DNA from: Jezberella montanilacus
GTDB lineage: Bacteria > Pseudomonadota > Gammaproteobacteria > Burkholderiales > Burkholderiaceae_B
Reading direction: 5' to 3'
NCBI RefSeq assembly: GCF_003003055.1
Contig: NZ_PVTV01000016.1
Location: 148,330 to 212,329 of the forward strand
Length of the DNA stretch: 64,000 bases
In this document: in pieces, positions 1 to 7,510 of the stretch
Position numbering within the stretch: the first letter of the stretch is position 1
Layout: each line of letters begins with the position of its first letter
Position numbers and translations under genes: made by a program
Notes under the pieces: model-generated
What the model was told of the DNA's origin: nothing
The model's database searches: none
The model's input: the letters and a program-made list of their open reading frames with translations, nothing else

Positions 1-773
1 ACGGCTTGGATGCCGACGTGGCCACCCTGGCCTTGGCGGGTGACACCGACGCGCTGCACAAAAACGGCAACCTGATTCCCAAAGACTGGCAAAAGCGACT
101 GCCGCACAACAGCTCGCCCTACACCTCGACCATCGTGCTGGTGGTGCGTGCGGGCAACCCCAAAGGCATCAAAGACTGGGATGACCTGGTCAAACCCGGC
201 ATAAGCGTGATCACGCCCAACCCCAAAACATCGGGCGGGGCCCGCTGGAACTATTTGGCCGCCTGGGAGTTTGCCAAGCGCAAATATGGCAATGAAGCCA
301 AGGCCAAAGACTTTGTGGCCGCACTCTACAAAAATGTACCCGTGCTCGACACCGGGGCCCGTGGCTCGTCCATCACCTTTGCCCAGCGTGCGCAGGGTGA
401 CGTGTTCATCAGCTGGGAAAACGAAGCCAACCTGCTCGAAAAAGAATTCGGGAGCAAGATTGATGTGGTCTATCCATCGATCAGCATCCTGGCCGAACCC
501 GCTGTGACCGTGGTCGATAAAAACGTGGACCGCAAAGGCACACGCGCTATGGCCCAGGCCTATCTGGAATACCTCTACACCGACGAAGGCCAAGACATCG
601 CGGGCAAAAACTTCTACCGTCCGATTTCGCCCAAGGCCCAGGCCAAATACGCCAAGCAGTTCCCCAAATTGAACCTGTTCACCATCGACCAGGCCTTTGG
701 GGGTTGGGAAAAAGCCGACAAAGCCCACTTTGCAGACGGCGGCAGCTTCGATCAGATCTACACCAAGAAATGA
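1..773 (+). CDS. sbp: Sulfate-binding periplasmic protein, 5' truncated by window edge
   Basis: C-terminal ~257 residues of a periplasmic sulfate receptor for an ABC importer; the signal peptide and N-terminal lobe lie outside the window. The reading frame starts at base 3, and the TTG at 6 is not a real start. The canonical anion-pocket segments are all present: [23 protein letters not shown] and ISWENEA, which in the Salmonella protein supply Ser130/Gly131/Gly132, Ala173 and Trp192. It is followed by a second, diverged binding protein and by CysT, CysW and CysA. Codon use is G+C-rich, as in the rest of this operon. Family assignment is firm; thiosulfate (CysP) preference cannot be excluded. 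Confidence 0.93.
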   Translation, partial: GLDADVATLALAGDTDALHKNGNLIPKDWQKRLPHNSSPYTSTIVLVVRAGNPKGIKDWDDLVKPGISVITPNPKTSGGARWNYLAAWEFAKRKYGNEAKAKDFVAALYKNVPVLDTGARGSSITFAQRAQGDVFISWENEANLLEKEFGSKIDVVYPSISILAEPAVTVVDKNVDRKGTRAMAQAYLEYLYTDEGQDIAGKNFYRPISPKAQAKYAKQFPKLNLFTIDQAFGGWEKADKAHFADGGSFDQIYTKK

Positions 774-821
774 TCGGCTGCGGTTTGCAAATGGCCCTCT
801 ATATCTTGATATCCATATAAG

Positions 822-843
822 CAAACTACAAATGATTCGTTTG
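822..843. promoter_or_regulatory. Possible operator/promoter region between the two sulfate-binding genes
   Basis: The 134-base gap between the two receptor genes is A+T-rich compared with its neighbours and holds a small inverted repeat, CAAAC (822-826) and GTTTG (839-843), with a 12-base spacer. This would suit a LysR-type CysB/Cbl site controlling the downstream operon, but no strict consensus exists to test it. The call is inference only. Confidence 0.3.
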
Positions 844-907
844 AGATTAAAGGGAAGACTTCCACAATCGCGCTCTTCCGTTTTATTTGCAACCGATTGG
901 ACACCGC

Positions 908-1912
908 ATGAAACAACTCTCCCGCATCACTTTGGCGATGGTTTTGGCCCTGTCGGGTCTGTCGGCCAACGCCCAGACCTTGCTCAACGCCTCGTATGAC
1001 GTCGCGCGCGAGTTTTACAAGGACTACAACGCCGCTTTTGTGTCGCACTACAAAAAGACCACGGGCAAAGACGTCAAGATTGACCAAGCCCATGGTGGCT
1101 CCAGCGCACAGGCTCGAGCTGTTAACGACGGCTTGGATGCCGATGTGGTGACCATGAACACCACCACAGATGTGGACTTTTTGGCCTCCACTGGCATCGT
1201 GGCCAAAGACTGGAACAAGCGCTTTCCCAACAGTGCGTCGCCCACCACTTCGACCATGTTGTTCCTCACTCGCAATGGCAACCCCAAGGGCATCAAGGAC
1301 TGGGACGATCTGGTCAAGCCCGGCATCAAGGTGATTGTGGTCAACCCCAAAACGGGTGGTAACGGCCGCATGGCCTATCTGGCGGTCTGGGGCTATGTGA
1401 AGAAGAAGGGCGGCTCGGACGCTGACGCGGCCGAGTTCGTGAGCAAGCTCTACAAAAACGTCCCTGTGCTGGCCAAAGGTGGGCGCGATGCCACCACTAT
1501 CTTCTTGCAGCGCAACATTGGCGACGTGCTTGTCACGTTTGAGTCGGAAGTGGTGTCGGTTGACCGTGAATTCGGCGCGGGCAAGGTCGATGCGATCCAC
1601 CCGTCGATCAGCATCGTGGCCGAGAACCCGGTGGCCGTGGTCGAGCGCACTGTGGCCAAGAAAGGCACGGCCGAGTTGGCCAAGGCTTACTTGGACTATT
1701 TGTACTCCGAAGAAGCCCAGGAGATCGCGGCCAAGCACGCTTTGCGTCCACGATCGGCCACGGTGCTCAAAAAGCACGCTGCCACCTTCAAGCCTTTGCA
1801 GTTGTTCACAGTGAACGAGGTGTTTGGCTCTTTCGCTGAGGCACAGAAACTGCACTTCAACGATGGCGGTCAATTCGACAAGATCTACACCGTCAATAAG
1901 TTCTCTCCATGA
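908..1912 (+). CDS. Sulfate-binding-protein paralogue with altered ligand residues
   Basis: A 334-residue periplasmic binding protein of the sulfate/thiosulfate family. The start at 908 is chosen because it gives a clean signal peptide (MKQLSRITLAMVLALSGLSANA) directly before the mature lobe; the in-frame TTG at 887 adds a non-signal-like extension. It shares framework blocks with the upstream receptor ([27 protein letters not shown]). The pocket differs: TSGGARW has become TGGNGRM, TGARG has become KGGRD, and SWENEA has become TFESEV. By family numbering these replace Ser130, Gly132, Ala173 and the sulfate-bonding Trp192. Its stop overlaps the cysT start (ATGA), so it is co-transcribed with the transporter. 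It may bind a different oxyanion or organosulfonate (inference). Confidence 0.85.
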   Translation: MKQLSRITLAMVLALSGLSANAQTLLNASYDVAREFYKDYNAAFVSHYKKTTGKDVKIDQAHGGSSAQARAVNDGLDADVVTMNTTTDVDFLASTGIVAKDWNKRFPNSASPTTSTMLFLTRNGNPKGIKDWDDLVKPGIKVIVVNPKTGGNGRMAYLAVWGYVKKKGGSDADAAEFVSKLYKNVPVLAKGGRDATTIFLQRNIGDVLVTFESEVVSVDREFGAGKVDAIHPSISIVAENPVAVVERTVAKKGTAELAKAYLDYLYSEEAQEIAAKHALRPRSATVLKKHAATFKPLQLFTVNEVFGSFAEAQKLHFNDGGQFDKIYTVNKFSP

Positions 1913-2772
1913 CTGCTTTGCCCATTGCGGCACCCGCCCCACGGCGGGCGCCAGCCAGGGTGTTGCCCGGGTTCAACCTGACCCTGGGCTTCACCATCTT
2001 TTACCTGAGCCTGATCGTGTTGATCCCCTTGTCAGCGCTGGTCTTCAAAACCTTCACTCTCACCTGGGACCAGTTCTGGGCTGCCGTCACCGGGCCGCGT
2101 GTGATGGCGTCCTACCGCCTGACCTTTGGGGCTTCTTTCATCGCCGCGCTGGTCAATGTGTTCTTCGGACTGTTGATCGCTTGGGTGTTGGTGCGCTATG
2201 ACTTTTTTGGCAAAAAAATCGTGGATGCGCTGGTGGACCTGCCCTTTGCTTTGCCCACAGCCGTGGCGGGCATTTCACTCACGGCGCTGCTCGCAGGCAA
2301 CGGCTGGATTGGCCAATACCTGGAGCCGCTGGGGATTCAACTGGCGTTCAACCCCAATGGGGTGGTGATCGCTCTCATCTTCATCGGTTTGCCCTTTGTT
2401 GTGCGCACCGTGCAGCCGGTGCTGGAAGACACGGAAAAAGAGCTCGAAGAAGCAGCCACCTGCTTAGGCGCCACGCGCTGGCAGACCTTCAGCAAGGTGA
2501 TCTTTCCGACCATCGCCCCCGCATTGCTCACGGGTTTTGCCATGGCTTTTGCGCGTGCCATTGGTGAATACGGCTCGGTCATCTTCATCGCGGGCAACAT
2601 GCCCATGGTGTCCGAGATCACGCCGCTCATCATCATCGGCAAGTTGGAGCAATACGACTACGCGGGTGCGACCGCTGTCGCGCTGGTCATGTTGGTTTTT
2701 TCCTTCATCTTGCTGCTGGTCATCAACGCCTTGCAAACCTGGCAACGCCGCCGCTCGGGAGCCTCCTCATGA
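1909..2772 (+). CDS. cysT: Sulfate/thiosulfate ABC transporter permease CysT
   Basis: A 287-residue inner-membrane permease, normal length for CysT/CysU. It has about six hydrophobic helices and the binding-protein-dependent permease (EAA) loop around [15 protein letters not shown], which docks on CysA. The conserved block [16 protein letters not shown], typical of sulfate permeases, is present. Its ATG overlaps the preceding stop and its TGA overlaps the cysW ATG, so translational coupling is expected. Together with CysW it forms the channel that takes substrate from the periplasmic receptors. Confidence 0.95.
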   Translation: MTALPIAAPAPRRAPARVLPGFNLTLGFTIFYLSLIVLIPLSALVFKTFTLTWDQFWAAVTGPRVMASYRLTFGASFIAALVNVFFGLLIAWVLVRYDFFGKKIVDALVDLPFALPTAVAGISLTALLAGNGWIGQYLEPLGIQLAFNPNGVVIALIFIGLPFVVRTVQPVLEDTEKELEEAATCLGATRWQTFSKVIFPTIAPALLTGFAMAFARAIGEYGSVIFIAGNMPMVSEITPLIIIGKLEQYDYAGATAVALVMLVFSFILLLVINALQTWQRRRSGASS

Positions 2773-3656
2773 GTCAGACCCTCTCTGCCAGCAAGGTGCA
2801 GGCAGGCACCACCGAAGCCCGCTGGATTCGACGCAGTCTGATTGGCTTGGCGCTGGCCTTCATGTTTTTGTTTTTGGTTTTGCCGCTGGCCGCTGTCTTC
2901 ACAGAGGCGCTGCGCAAAGGCTTGGATGCCTACCTGGAGGCGCTGAAAGAGCCTGACGCCTGGTCTGCAATTCGGCTGACCTTGATCACCACTTCAGTGG
3001 CCGTGCCGCTGAACTTGGTGTTTGGCGTGGCCGCGGCCTGGGCCATTGCCAAATACGAGTTCAAGGGCAAGTCGCTTTTGACCACGCTGGTGGACTTGCC
3101 GTTTTCGGTCTCGCCCGTGGTGGCGGGTTTGATCTATGTGCTGATGTTTGGCGCACAGGGCTGGTTTGGCCCTTGGCTGCAAGCGCATGACATCAAGATT
3201 GTTTTCGCGGTGCCGGGCATCATCTTGGCTACGGTGTTTGTCACCTTTCCCTTCATTGCACGCGAGCTGATTCCGCTTATGCAGGCTCAGGGCAACGACG
3301 AAGAGCAGGCTGCGATTGTGTTGGGGGCCACAGGCTGGCAGACCTTTTGGCGCGTGACGCTGCCCAACATCAAGTGGGGGCTGCTGTACGGCGTGATCTT
3401 GTGCAATGCACGGGCCATGGGCGAATTTGGTGCGGTGTCGGTGGTCTCGGGTCATATCCGGGGCCAAACCAACACCATGCCCTTGCACGTCGAGATCCTC
3501 TACAACGAATACCAGTCGGTGGCCGCGTTTGCCGTAGCGTCTCTGTTGGCCTTGCTGGCGCTGGTTACTTTGGCCATTAAGTCCTTCATCGAGTGGCAGC
3601 ACGAGCAAGAACTCAAGGCTTCAGCCAACACCCCGCCTGAGCAGCCAGTCCATTGA
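2769..3656 (+). CDS. cysW: Sulfate/thiosulfate ABC transporter permease CysW
   Basis: A 295-residue partner permease of CysT with the same fold. The EAA loop is near [16 protein letters not shown], followed by [17 protein letters not shown], the CysW-type version of the conserved cytoplasmic block. It starts in a 4-base overlap with cysT and is followed after 27 bases by cysA. The C-terminal tail is charged ([18 protein letters not shown]). Function as the second half of the sulfate channel follows from family and context. Confidence 0.95.
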   Translation: MSQTLSASKVQAGTTEARWIRRSLIGLALAFMFLFLVLPLAAVFTEALRKGLDAYLEALKEPDAWSAIRLTLITTSVAVPLNLVFGVAAAWAIAKYEFKGKSLLTTLVDLPFSVSPVVAGLIYVLMFGAQGWFGPWLQAHDIKIVFAVPGIILATVFVTFPFIARELIPLMQAQGNDEEQAAIVLGATGWQTFWRVTLPNIKWGLLYGVILCNARAMGEFGAVSVVSGHIRGQTNTMPLHVEILYNEYQSVAAFAVASLLALLALVTLAIKSFIEWQHEQELKASANTPPEQPVH

Positions 3657-3683
3657 CTTCAACTTTAGATTTTGGTTTGAAAC

Positions 3684-4778
3684 ATGAGCATCGAAATCCG
3701 TAACGTCAACAAACAGTTTGGCGACTTCACCGCGCTGAACAATGTCAGCCTCGACATCGAGTCGGGTGAACTGGTCGCGCTGCTGGGCCCATCGGGCTGC
3801 GGCAAGACCACGCTGCTGCGCATCATCGCGGGTCTGGAAACAGCCGACCAAGGCACCATCGCCTTCAGTGGCGAAGACACCACGCATGTGCATGTGCGCG
3901 AGCGCCAAGTGGGCTTTGTGTTTCAGCATTACGCCTTGTTCCGCCACATGACGGTGTTTGAGAATGTCGCCTTTGGCCTACGCGTCAAGCCGCGCAACCA
4001 GCGCCCACCAGAAGCCGAAATCAAACGCAAAGTGCACGAACTTTTGAGTTTGGTGCAACTCGACTGGCTGGCCGATCGTTATCCTTCGCAGTTATCGGGC
4101 GGTCAACGCCAGCGCATTGCCTTGGCCCGTGCGCTGGCCGTCGAGCCCAAAGTGCTGCTGCTGGATGAGCCTTTTGGTGCCTTGGATGCCAAGGTGCGCA
4201 AAGAGCTGCGCCGCTGGTTGCGCCGCTTGCATGACGAGTTGCATGTGACCAGCATTTTTGTGACGCACGACCAGGAAGAAGCCCTGGAAGTGGCCGACCG
4301 CGTGGTGCTGATGAACAAAGGCAATATCGAGCAGATCGGTTCGCCTCAAAATGTGTGGGACCACCCGGCCAGCCCTTTTGTGTATGGTTTTTTGGGCGAT
4401 GTGAACCTGTTCCATGGCCGAGCGCACGAAGGCGAAATGCTCATCGGTGCCGACCAACACGCCATTCGTTTGGATACGCCAGAACATGGCCAAGTGCAAG
4501 ACGCAAAGGCTTTTGCCTATGTGCGTCCACACGACCTGGATGTGACCCGCTACACGCCGGGTGCTGCCAACACGGGCATTGTGGCCAAACTGACCCGCGC
4601 CATCGTGGTGGGGCCTGTGGCAAGGTTGGAGCTCGAACCCGTGGAAGCTGGCATGTTTGGCCAAGACGCCATCATCGAAGCGCAGTTGTCGGCATCGCAA
4701 TACCGCCAGCAAGATTTCAAGGAAGGCGAAACCTTGGTGCTGACACCGCGTAAAGCGCGAGTGTTTGTGGACGCTTGA
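3684..4778 (+). CDS. cysA: Sulfate/thiosulfate ABC transporter ATP-binding protein CysA
   Basis: A 364-residue cytoplasmic ATPase that powers CysT/CysW. Walker [10 protein letters not shown] is at about residues 35-43, the Q-loop at VFQHYALF, the signature [14 protein letters not shown] at about 137-150, Walker B VLLLDEP at about 157-163 and the switch THDQEEALE shortly after. The C-terminal ~120 residues form the TOBE-like regulatory region usual in CysA. The start at 3684 (MSIEIRNV) matches the family. It closes the transporter operon and is followed six bases later by an ArsR regulator. Confidence 0.96.
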   Translation: MSIEIRNVNKQFGDFTALNNVSLDIESGELVALLGPSGCGKTTLLRIIAGLETADQGTIAFSGEDTTHVHVRERQVGFVFQHYALFRHMTVFENVAFGLRVKPRNQRPPEAEIKRKVHELLSLVQLDWLADRYPSQLSGGQRQRIALARALAVEPKVLLLDEPFGALDAKVRKELRRWLRRLHDELHVTSIFVTHDQEEALEVADRVVLMNKGNIEQIGSPQNVWDHPASPFVYGFLGDVNLFHGRAHEGEMLIGADQHAIRLDTPEHGQVQDAKAFAYVRPHDLDVTRYTPGAANTGIVAKLTRAIVVGPVARLELEPVEAGMFGQDAIIEAQLSASQYRQQDFKEGETLVLTPRKARVFVDA

Positions 4779-4783
4779 GCGCC

Positions 4784-5092
4784 ATGACAACGCAGGATGA
4801 TGGAGATTTGGCGAGGGTTCTGAAAGACGCGGCTGAGCTTTTTGGTCTGTTGTCTGCCCCCATGCGCTTGCAAATTATCAGTGCGCTTTGCCATGTTGAA
4901 AAGAACGTTGGGCAATTGATCGAGGCTGTGAAAACGACGCAGCCGAACATGTCTCAGCACCTGAACCAACTGTATCGAAAAGGCATTTTGAGCAAGCGGC
5001 GAAAGGGTGTACAAATTTATTATGCAATTGCAGACCAACAGGTCGTGCAAATTTGCCAGGCGATGTGCGACAGGGTGACGCATCAGGGTTGA
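4784..5092 (+). CDS. ArsR-family transcriptional regulator
   Basis: A 102-residue winged-helix repressor. The core LFGLLSAPMRLQIISAL, the recognition helix around TTQPNMSQHLNQL and the wing KRRKGVQIYYAI define the ArsR family. The classic metal motif ELCVCDL is absent. Cysteines are at residues 36 (second helix) and 91 and 95 (last helix), which recalls persulfide-sensing members such as BigR/SqrR, although the C-terminal cysteines are about one helical turn away from the BigR position. The ATG at 4784 is used; a TTG at 4775 overlapping the cysA stop is possible. Its position after sulfate-transport genes suggests sulfur-responsive control (inference). Confidence 0.85.
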   Translation: MTTQDDGDLARVLKDAAELFGLLSAPMRLQIISALCHVEKNVGQLIEAVKTTQPNMSQHLNQLYRKGILSKRRKGVQIYYAIADQQVVQICQAMCDRVTHQG

Positions 5093-5735
5093 AGGCTGGT
5101 TAGCTGGATCTGAAAGCGTCTTCAGGTACCCATTTCCATAGAAGCAGACACAACAAGAAACATTTCCTTTGTCTGTGGGCCTTTTAAAGCCCTACTGGTT
5201 TCACGACTGAACGTCCGCTCCCAATGCGGGAAGAGTCATTCGCGGGTTCAAGTCCTATACCCGCTGTCGCTGCATTACCGCCGCCCAAGGCAGCGCCGCG
5301 ACCGTTCGCATTGGGTCGAAAGGGCACAGTGGCGCAACCTAGCAGGTTCTAATTCCGGAGCCTTTAGCACAGAGGTTCTGAAAACTCTCGGTACAAGAAG
5401 ATGTCTCAACATTTAGAATGATGCATTGAACCCCAAGAGCTTGATCTACATGCCCTTGGAAAACTTAGGCGGTTTGCGATCTGGTATCTTCTGGCCCGCC
5501 AAAACTTAAGTTTCGAAACTGCTATGCAAAGATTCGCGATGCCACGAGTCCATTAAACTGTCTTTACCGATATGAACTTGAGACCTGTACGAAGTCATAC
5601 TTTAAGGTGACGCTGTGTGGTGCCCTCCCGATGTCAAACCTTGGCATGGTGCGGCACCAAACTTAGCCATGGCCCACCTTGCGGTTGGTCGCTGACTTAA
5701 AGGCGAGTTTGTAACCTGGGTGGAGAAAGTGACTG
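5093..5735. other. Gene-poor junction region, 643 bases
   Basis: No open frame here looks like a gene. It contains a 9-base inverted pair CCCAATGCG (about 5220-5228) and CGCATTGGG (about 5307-5315), a TGGTGCC/GGCACCA inverted pair near 5617-5660, a T-arm-like scrap near 5242-5260 that does not fold as a tRNA, and a 48-base repeat copy (5467-5514). It separates the G+C-rich sulfate operon from a block with different codon use, and looks like decayed mobile or transferred DNA. Confidence 0.6.
5467..5514 (-). repeat. Diverged short repeat, copy A (possible transposase-end relic)
   Basis: Matches 7431-7477 in about 30 of the first 37 bases (shared AGGCGGTTTG at the left and CGCCAAA at the right). 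Read on the minus strand, both copies translate to related tails closed by a stop: LSFGGPEDTRSQTA here and LHFGGATATTSQTA in the other. A retained frame with a stop at the same place suggests 3' ends of related, decayed genes, perhaps transposases. The family is not identified. Confidence 0.5.
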
Positions 5736-6521
5736 ATGAACAATTCAACGCCAGCTAATAATCGTCCCATTAGGGCATTAGAGTTCGTTCTGGTTTTAGG
5801 ACTCGGACTGATGAGCGGGCCGGTTCATGCCACTGAGAGAAACTCAGAACCGCTTACTACAACTACATCAGATCAATCCGAGGTTCTTTCCGCCAAGCAA
5901 CTGGCGATACCGCTCATAGCCTCTTTCATGGCGGTGAGTGACATGCCCAATCTAAACAGCGCTTTACATTCTGGTTTGGATGCGGGCTTGACAGTCAGCG
6001 AGGTGAAGGAAGTCTTGGTGCAACTTTATGCCTACGCCGGTTTTCCACGTAGCCTTAATGCGTTAAGTGAATTGATGAAGGTGTTAGAGGTACGTAAGCA
6101 GCGCGGCATTCAGGACGCGCTAGGACGCGAGCCAAGCCGAGCTATTCCCACTGGTGCCATGTTGATCTCCGTTGGAAAAGCCAATCAAACAAAGATATCC
6201 GGAGCTCCGGTTCAAGGACCTTTATTCGATTTCGCGCCAGTGATCAACCAATATCTCCAAGCCCATTTATTTGGTGATATTTTCGAGCGGGACAACCTAG
6301 ACTGGCAAAGCCGTGAGTTGGCCACAGTGGGTGCCTTGGCCGCCACACAAGGAGCAGAGCCGCAACTGCGATCGCACATGGCCGCTAGCATGCGAGTAGG
6401 CTTGACGGCTGAGCAGTTACGGCAGTTGATAAAGATTCTGGCTGAACGCGGAGATACGATAGCAGCACAACCTGCCGATGCCGCGCTTAAGCAGGCATTG
6501 GCGGCAGCACCGACCCGCTAA
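5736..6521 (+). CDS. Exported carboxymuconolactone decarboxylase-family protein
   Basis: A 261-residue protein with an N-terminal signal segment (hydrophobic ALEFVLVLGLGLMSGPVHA). Two CMD/AhpD-like helical units follow: one around LNSALHSGLDAGLTVSEVKE...YAYAGFPRSLNAL and a second around ELATVGALAATQGAEPQLRSH...VGLTAEQLRQLI. No CxxC redox motif of the AhpD type is visible, so peroxidase activity is unlikely. The ATG at 5736 follows a GGAGAAAG ribosome-binding site. It stands alone inside the accessory block between the two repeat copies. Exported CMD proteins are common but of uncertain biochemical role. Confidence 0.85.
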   Translation: MNNSTPANNRPIRALEFVLVLGLGLMSGPVHATERNSEPLTTTTSDQSEVLSAKQLAIPLIASFMAVSDMPNLNSALHSGLDAGLTVSEVKEVLVQLYAYAGFPRSLNALSELMKVLEVRKQRGIQDALGREPSRAIPTGAMLISVGKANQTKISGAPVQGPLFDFAPVINQYLQAHLFGDIFERDNLDWQSRELATVGALAATQGAEPQLRSHMAASMRVGLTAEQLRQLIKILAERGDTIAAQPADAALKQALAAAPTR

Positions 6522-6709
6522 GCATTGCCCTTGCTGCTTTTCTGTAGTTCGCCCGAACTGCGGTGAGTACCTACATGACGTCCTGCGTCTGTATTTCCGG
6601 CAAAATTGAGAAATTGCATTTTTGCTGGAAACAAACGGCTCTAGCCCATCAATGGACTGACCTCGGTTCGAAGTGCTCATGAAACGCACAAAAATAGGCG
6701 ATTTCAAAC

Positions 6710-6737
6710 ATCTTGAAGTATCATGCTATTTCAAGAT
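6710..6737. promoter_or_regulatory. 28-base near-perfect palindrome upstream of toxin-antitoxin pair
   Basis: The half-sites ATCTTGAA (6710-6717) and TTCAAGAT (6730-6737) flank a CATG centre; 24 of 28 positions are self-complementary. It ends 21 bases before the antitoxin ATG and is the likely autoregulatory operator of the RHH/Doc operon. It also covers the upstream in-frame ATG at 6723, which argues for the start at 6759. Confidence 0.65.
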
Positions 6738-6758
6738 TTATCAAGATTAGGTGCTTTC

Positions 6759-6989
6759 ATGGCTACAACTGCGCGCGAAAAGTTTTCTTCTCAAGCCTCG
6801 CCTGACGTGTTGACCGCATTACGTCAAATTGCTGAGGGACAAGGCCGGCAATTTCAAGCTGTGCTCGATGAGGCTCTGCGTGATTACATTGACCGCCAGC
6901 AAAAGACCCGACCCCGCCGCCACGTAATGGCGTCTTTTGCGTCTAGTCTTGACGAGTTTGATCATTTGTATCGCGAACTCGCGAAATAA
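6759..6989 (+). CDS. Ribbon-helix-helix antitoxin of a Fic/Doc module
   Basis: A 76-residue protein. The N-terminal part (REKFSSQASPDVLTALRQIA, then EALRDYIDRQ) fits a ribbon-helix-helix DNA-binding fold. The basic linker KTRPRRH leads to a C-terminal acidic helix (SSLDEFDHLYRELAK) of the kind that wraps the toxin. The start at 6759 follows TAGGTG. The Doc-type toxin begins three bases after its stop, as usual for type II pairs. It probably represses its own operon through the palindrome at 6710-6737. Confidence 0.8.
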   Translation: MATTAREKFSSQASPDVLTALRQIAEGQGRQFQAVLDEALRDYIDRQQKTRPRRHVMASFASSLDEFDHLYRELAK

Positions 6990-6992
6990 GCA

Positions 6993-7373
6993 GTGCCGCG
7001 CGATTATTTAACCGTGGCCGATGTACTCGGCATGCATATAGTTTTAATGCAAAGGTATGGCGGCGCAGGTGGGGTTCGTGACCCAGGCGCCCTCGAAGCA
7101 GCCTTGTTTAGACCACAAACTGGCTACTACGCCGATATCATTGCTGAGGCTGCAGCATTGCTAGAAAGCCTCGCAATTAATCATCCCTTTGTAGATGGCA
7201 ACAAGCGTATAGCTTTTGCTGCAGCCGACGTGTTTCTGCGTATCAACGGCTGGTGCCTAAAGCGGCCATCCATGGTCATCCACAAAGAGATGTTGCAGCT
7301 TTTCGAGACTGGCACTTTTGATATCGCCCACATTGAACCCTGGCTTCGAGAGTTTGCTATGACTCAAGAGTAA
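6993..7373 (+). CDS. doc: Fic/Doc-family toxin
   Basis: A 126-residue single-domain Fic protein of death-on-curing size with a GTG start. The Fic loop is HPFVDGNKR at residues 64-72, giving the catalytic His and the phosphate-binding G-N-K-R. P1 Doc has HxFxDANKR and kinase-type activity; the Gly here is the variant usual in AMPylating Fic enzymes, so the reaction (phosphorylation or nucleotidylation of a translation component) cannot be settled from sequence. It is coupled to the upstream antitoxin gene. Confidence 0.9.
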   Translation: MPRDYLTVADVLGMHIVLMQRYGGAGGVRDPGALEAALFRPQTGYYADIIAEAAALLESLAINHPFVDGNKRIAFAAADVFLRINGWCLKRPSMVIHKEMLQLFETGTFDIAHIEPWLREFAMTQE

Positions 7374-7430
7374 TAGGGTTAGTATCCCTCCCGCAGACCA
7401 AAAGCAAAAAACTTGAGATTTCAGCACCTC

Positions 7431-7477
7431 AGGCGGTTTGTGATGTAGTAGCTGTTGCCCCGCCAAAGTGCAGTTTC
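7431..7477 (-). repeat. Diverged short repeat, copy B (possible transposase-end relic)
   Basis: Second copy of the 5467-5514 repeat, lying 58 bases after the Doc gene. On the minus strand it reads ...LHFGGATATTSQTA then TGA, related to copy A. The two copies bracket the CMD gene and the toxin-antitoxin pair like the edges of an inserted segment, but terminal inverted repeats and target duplications were not found. Confidence 0.5.
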
Positions 7478-7510
7478 AGGGGCTCTACGGTTCAAGCCCA
7501 TGAACAGGAC

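Noticed and set aside
758..1942. A 394-codon open frame on the minus strand opposite the sulfate-binding paralogue
   Set aside because: It mirrors a well-supported gene in G+C-rich DNA, has no recognisable motifs and its composition (many Val/Gln/His) is that of an antisense shadow.
4092..4790. A 232-codon minus-strand frame opposite cysA
   Set aside because: Shadow of cysA; no start signal or domain, and cysA is certain.
5240..5275. tRNA-like 3' arm (GGTTCAAGTCC) in the junction region
   Set aside because: The bases flanking the loop do not pair as a T-stem, and no acceptor, D-arm or anticodon stem can be built around it.
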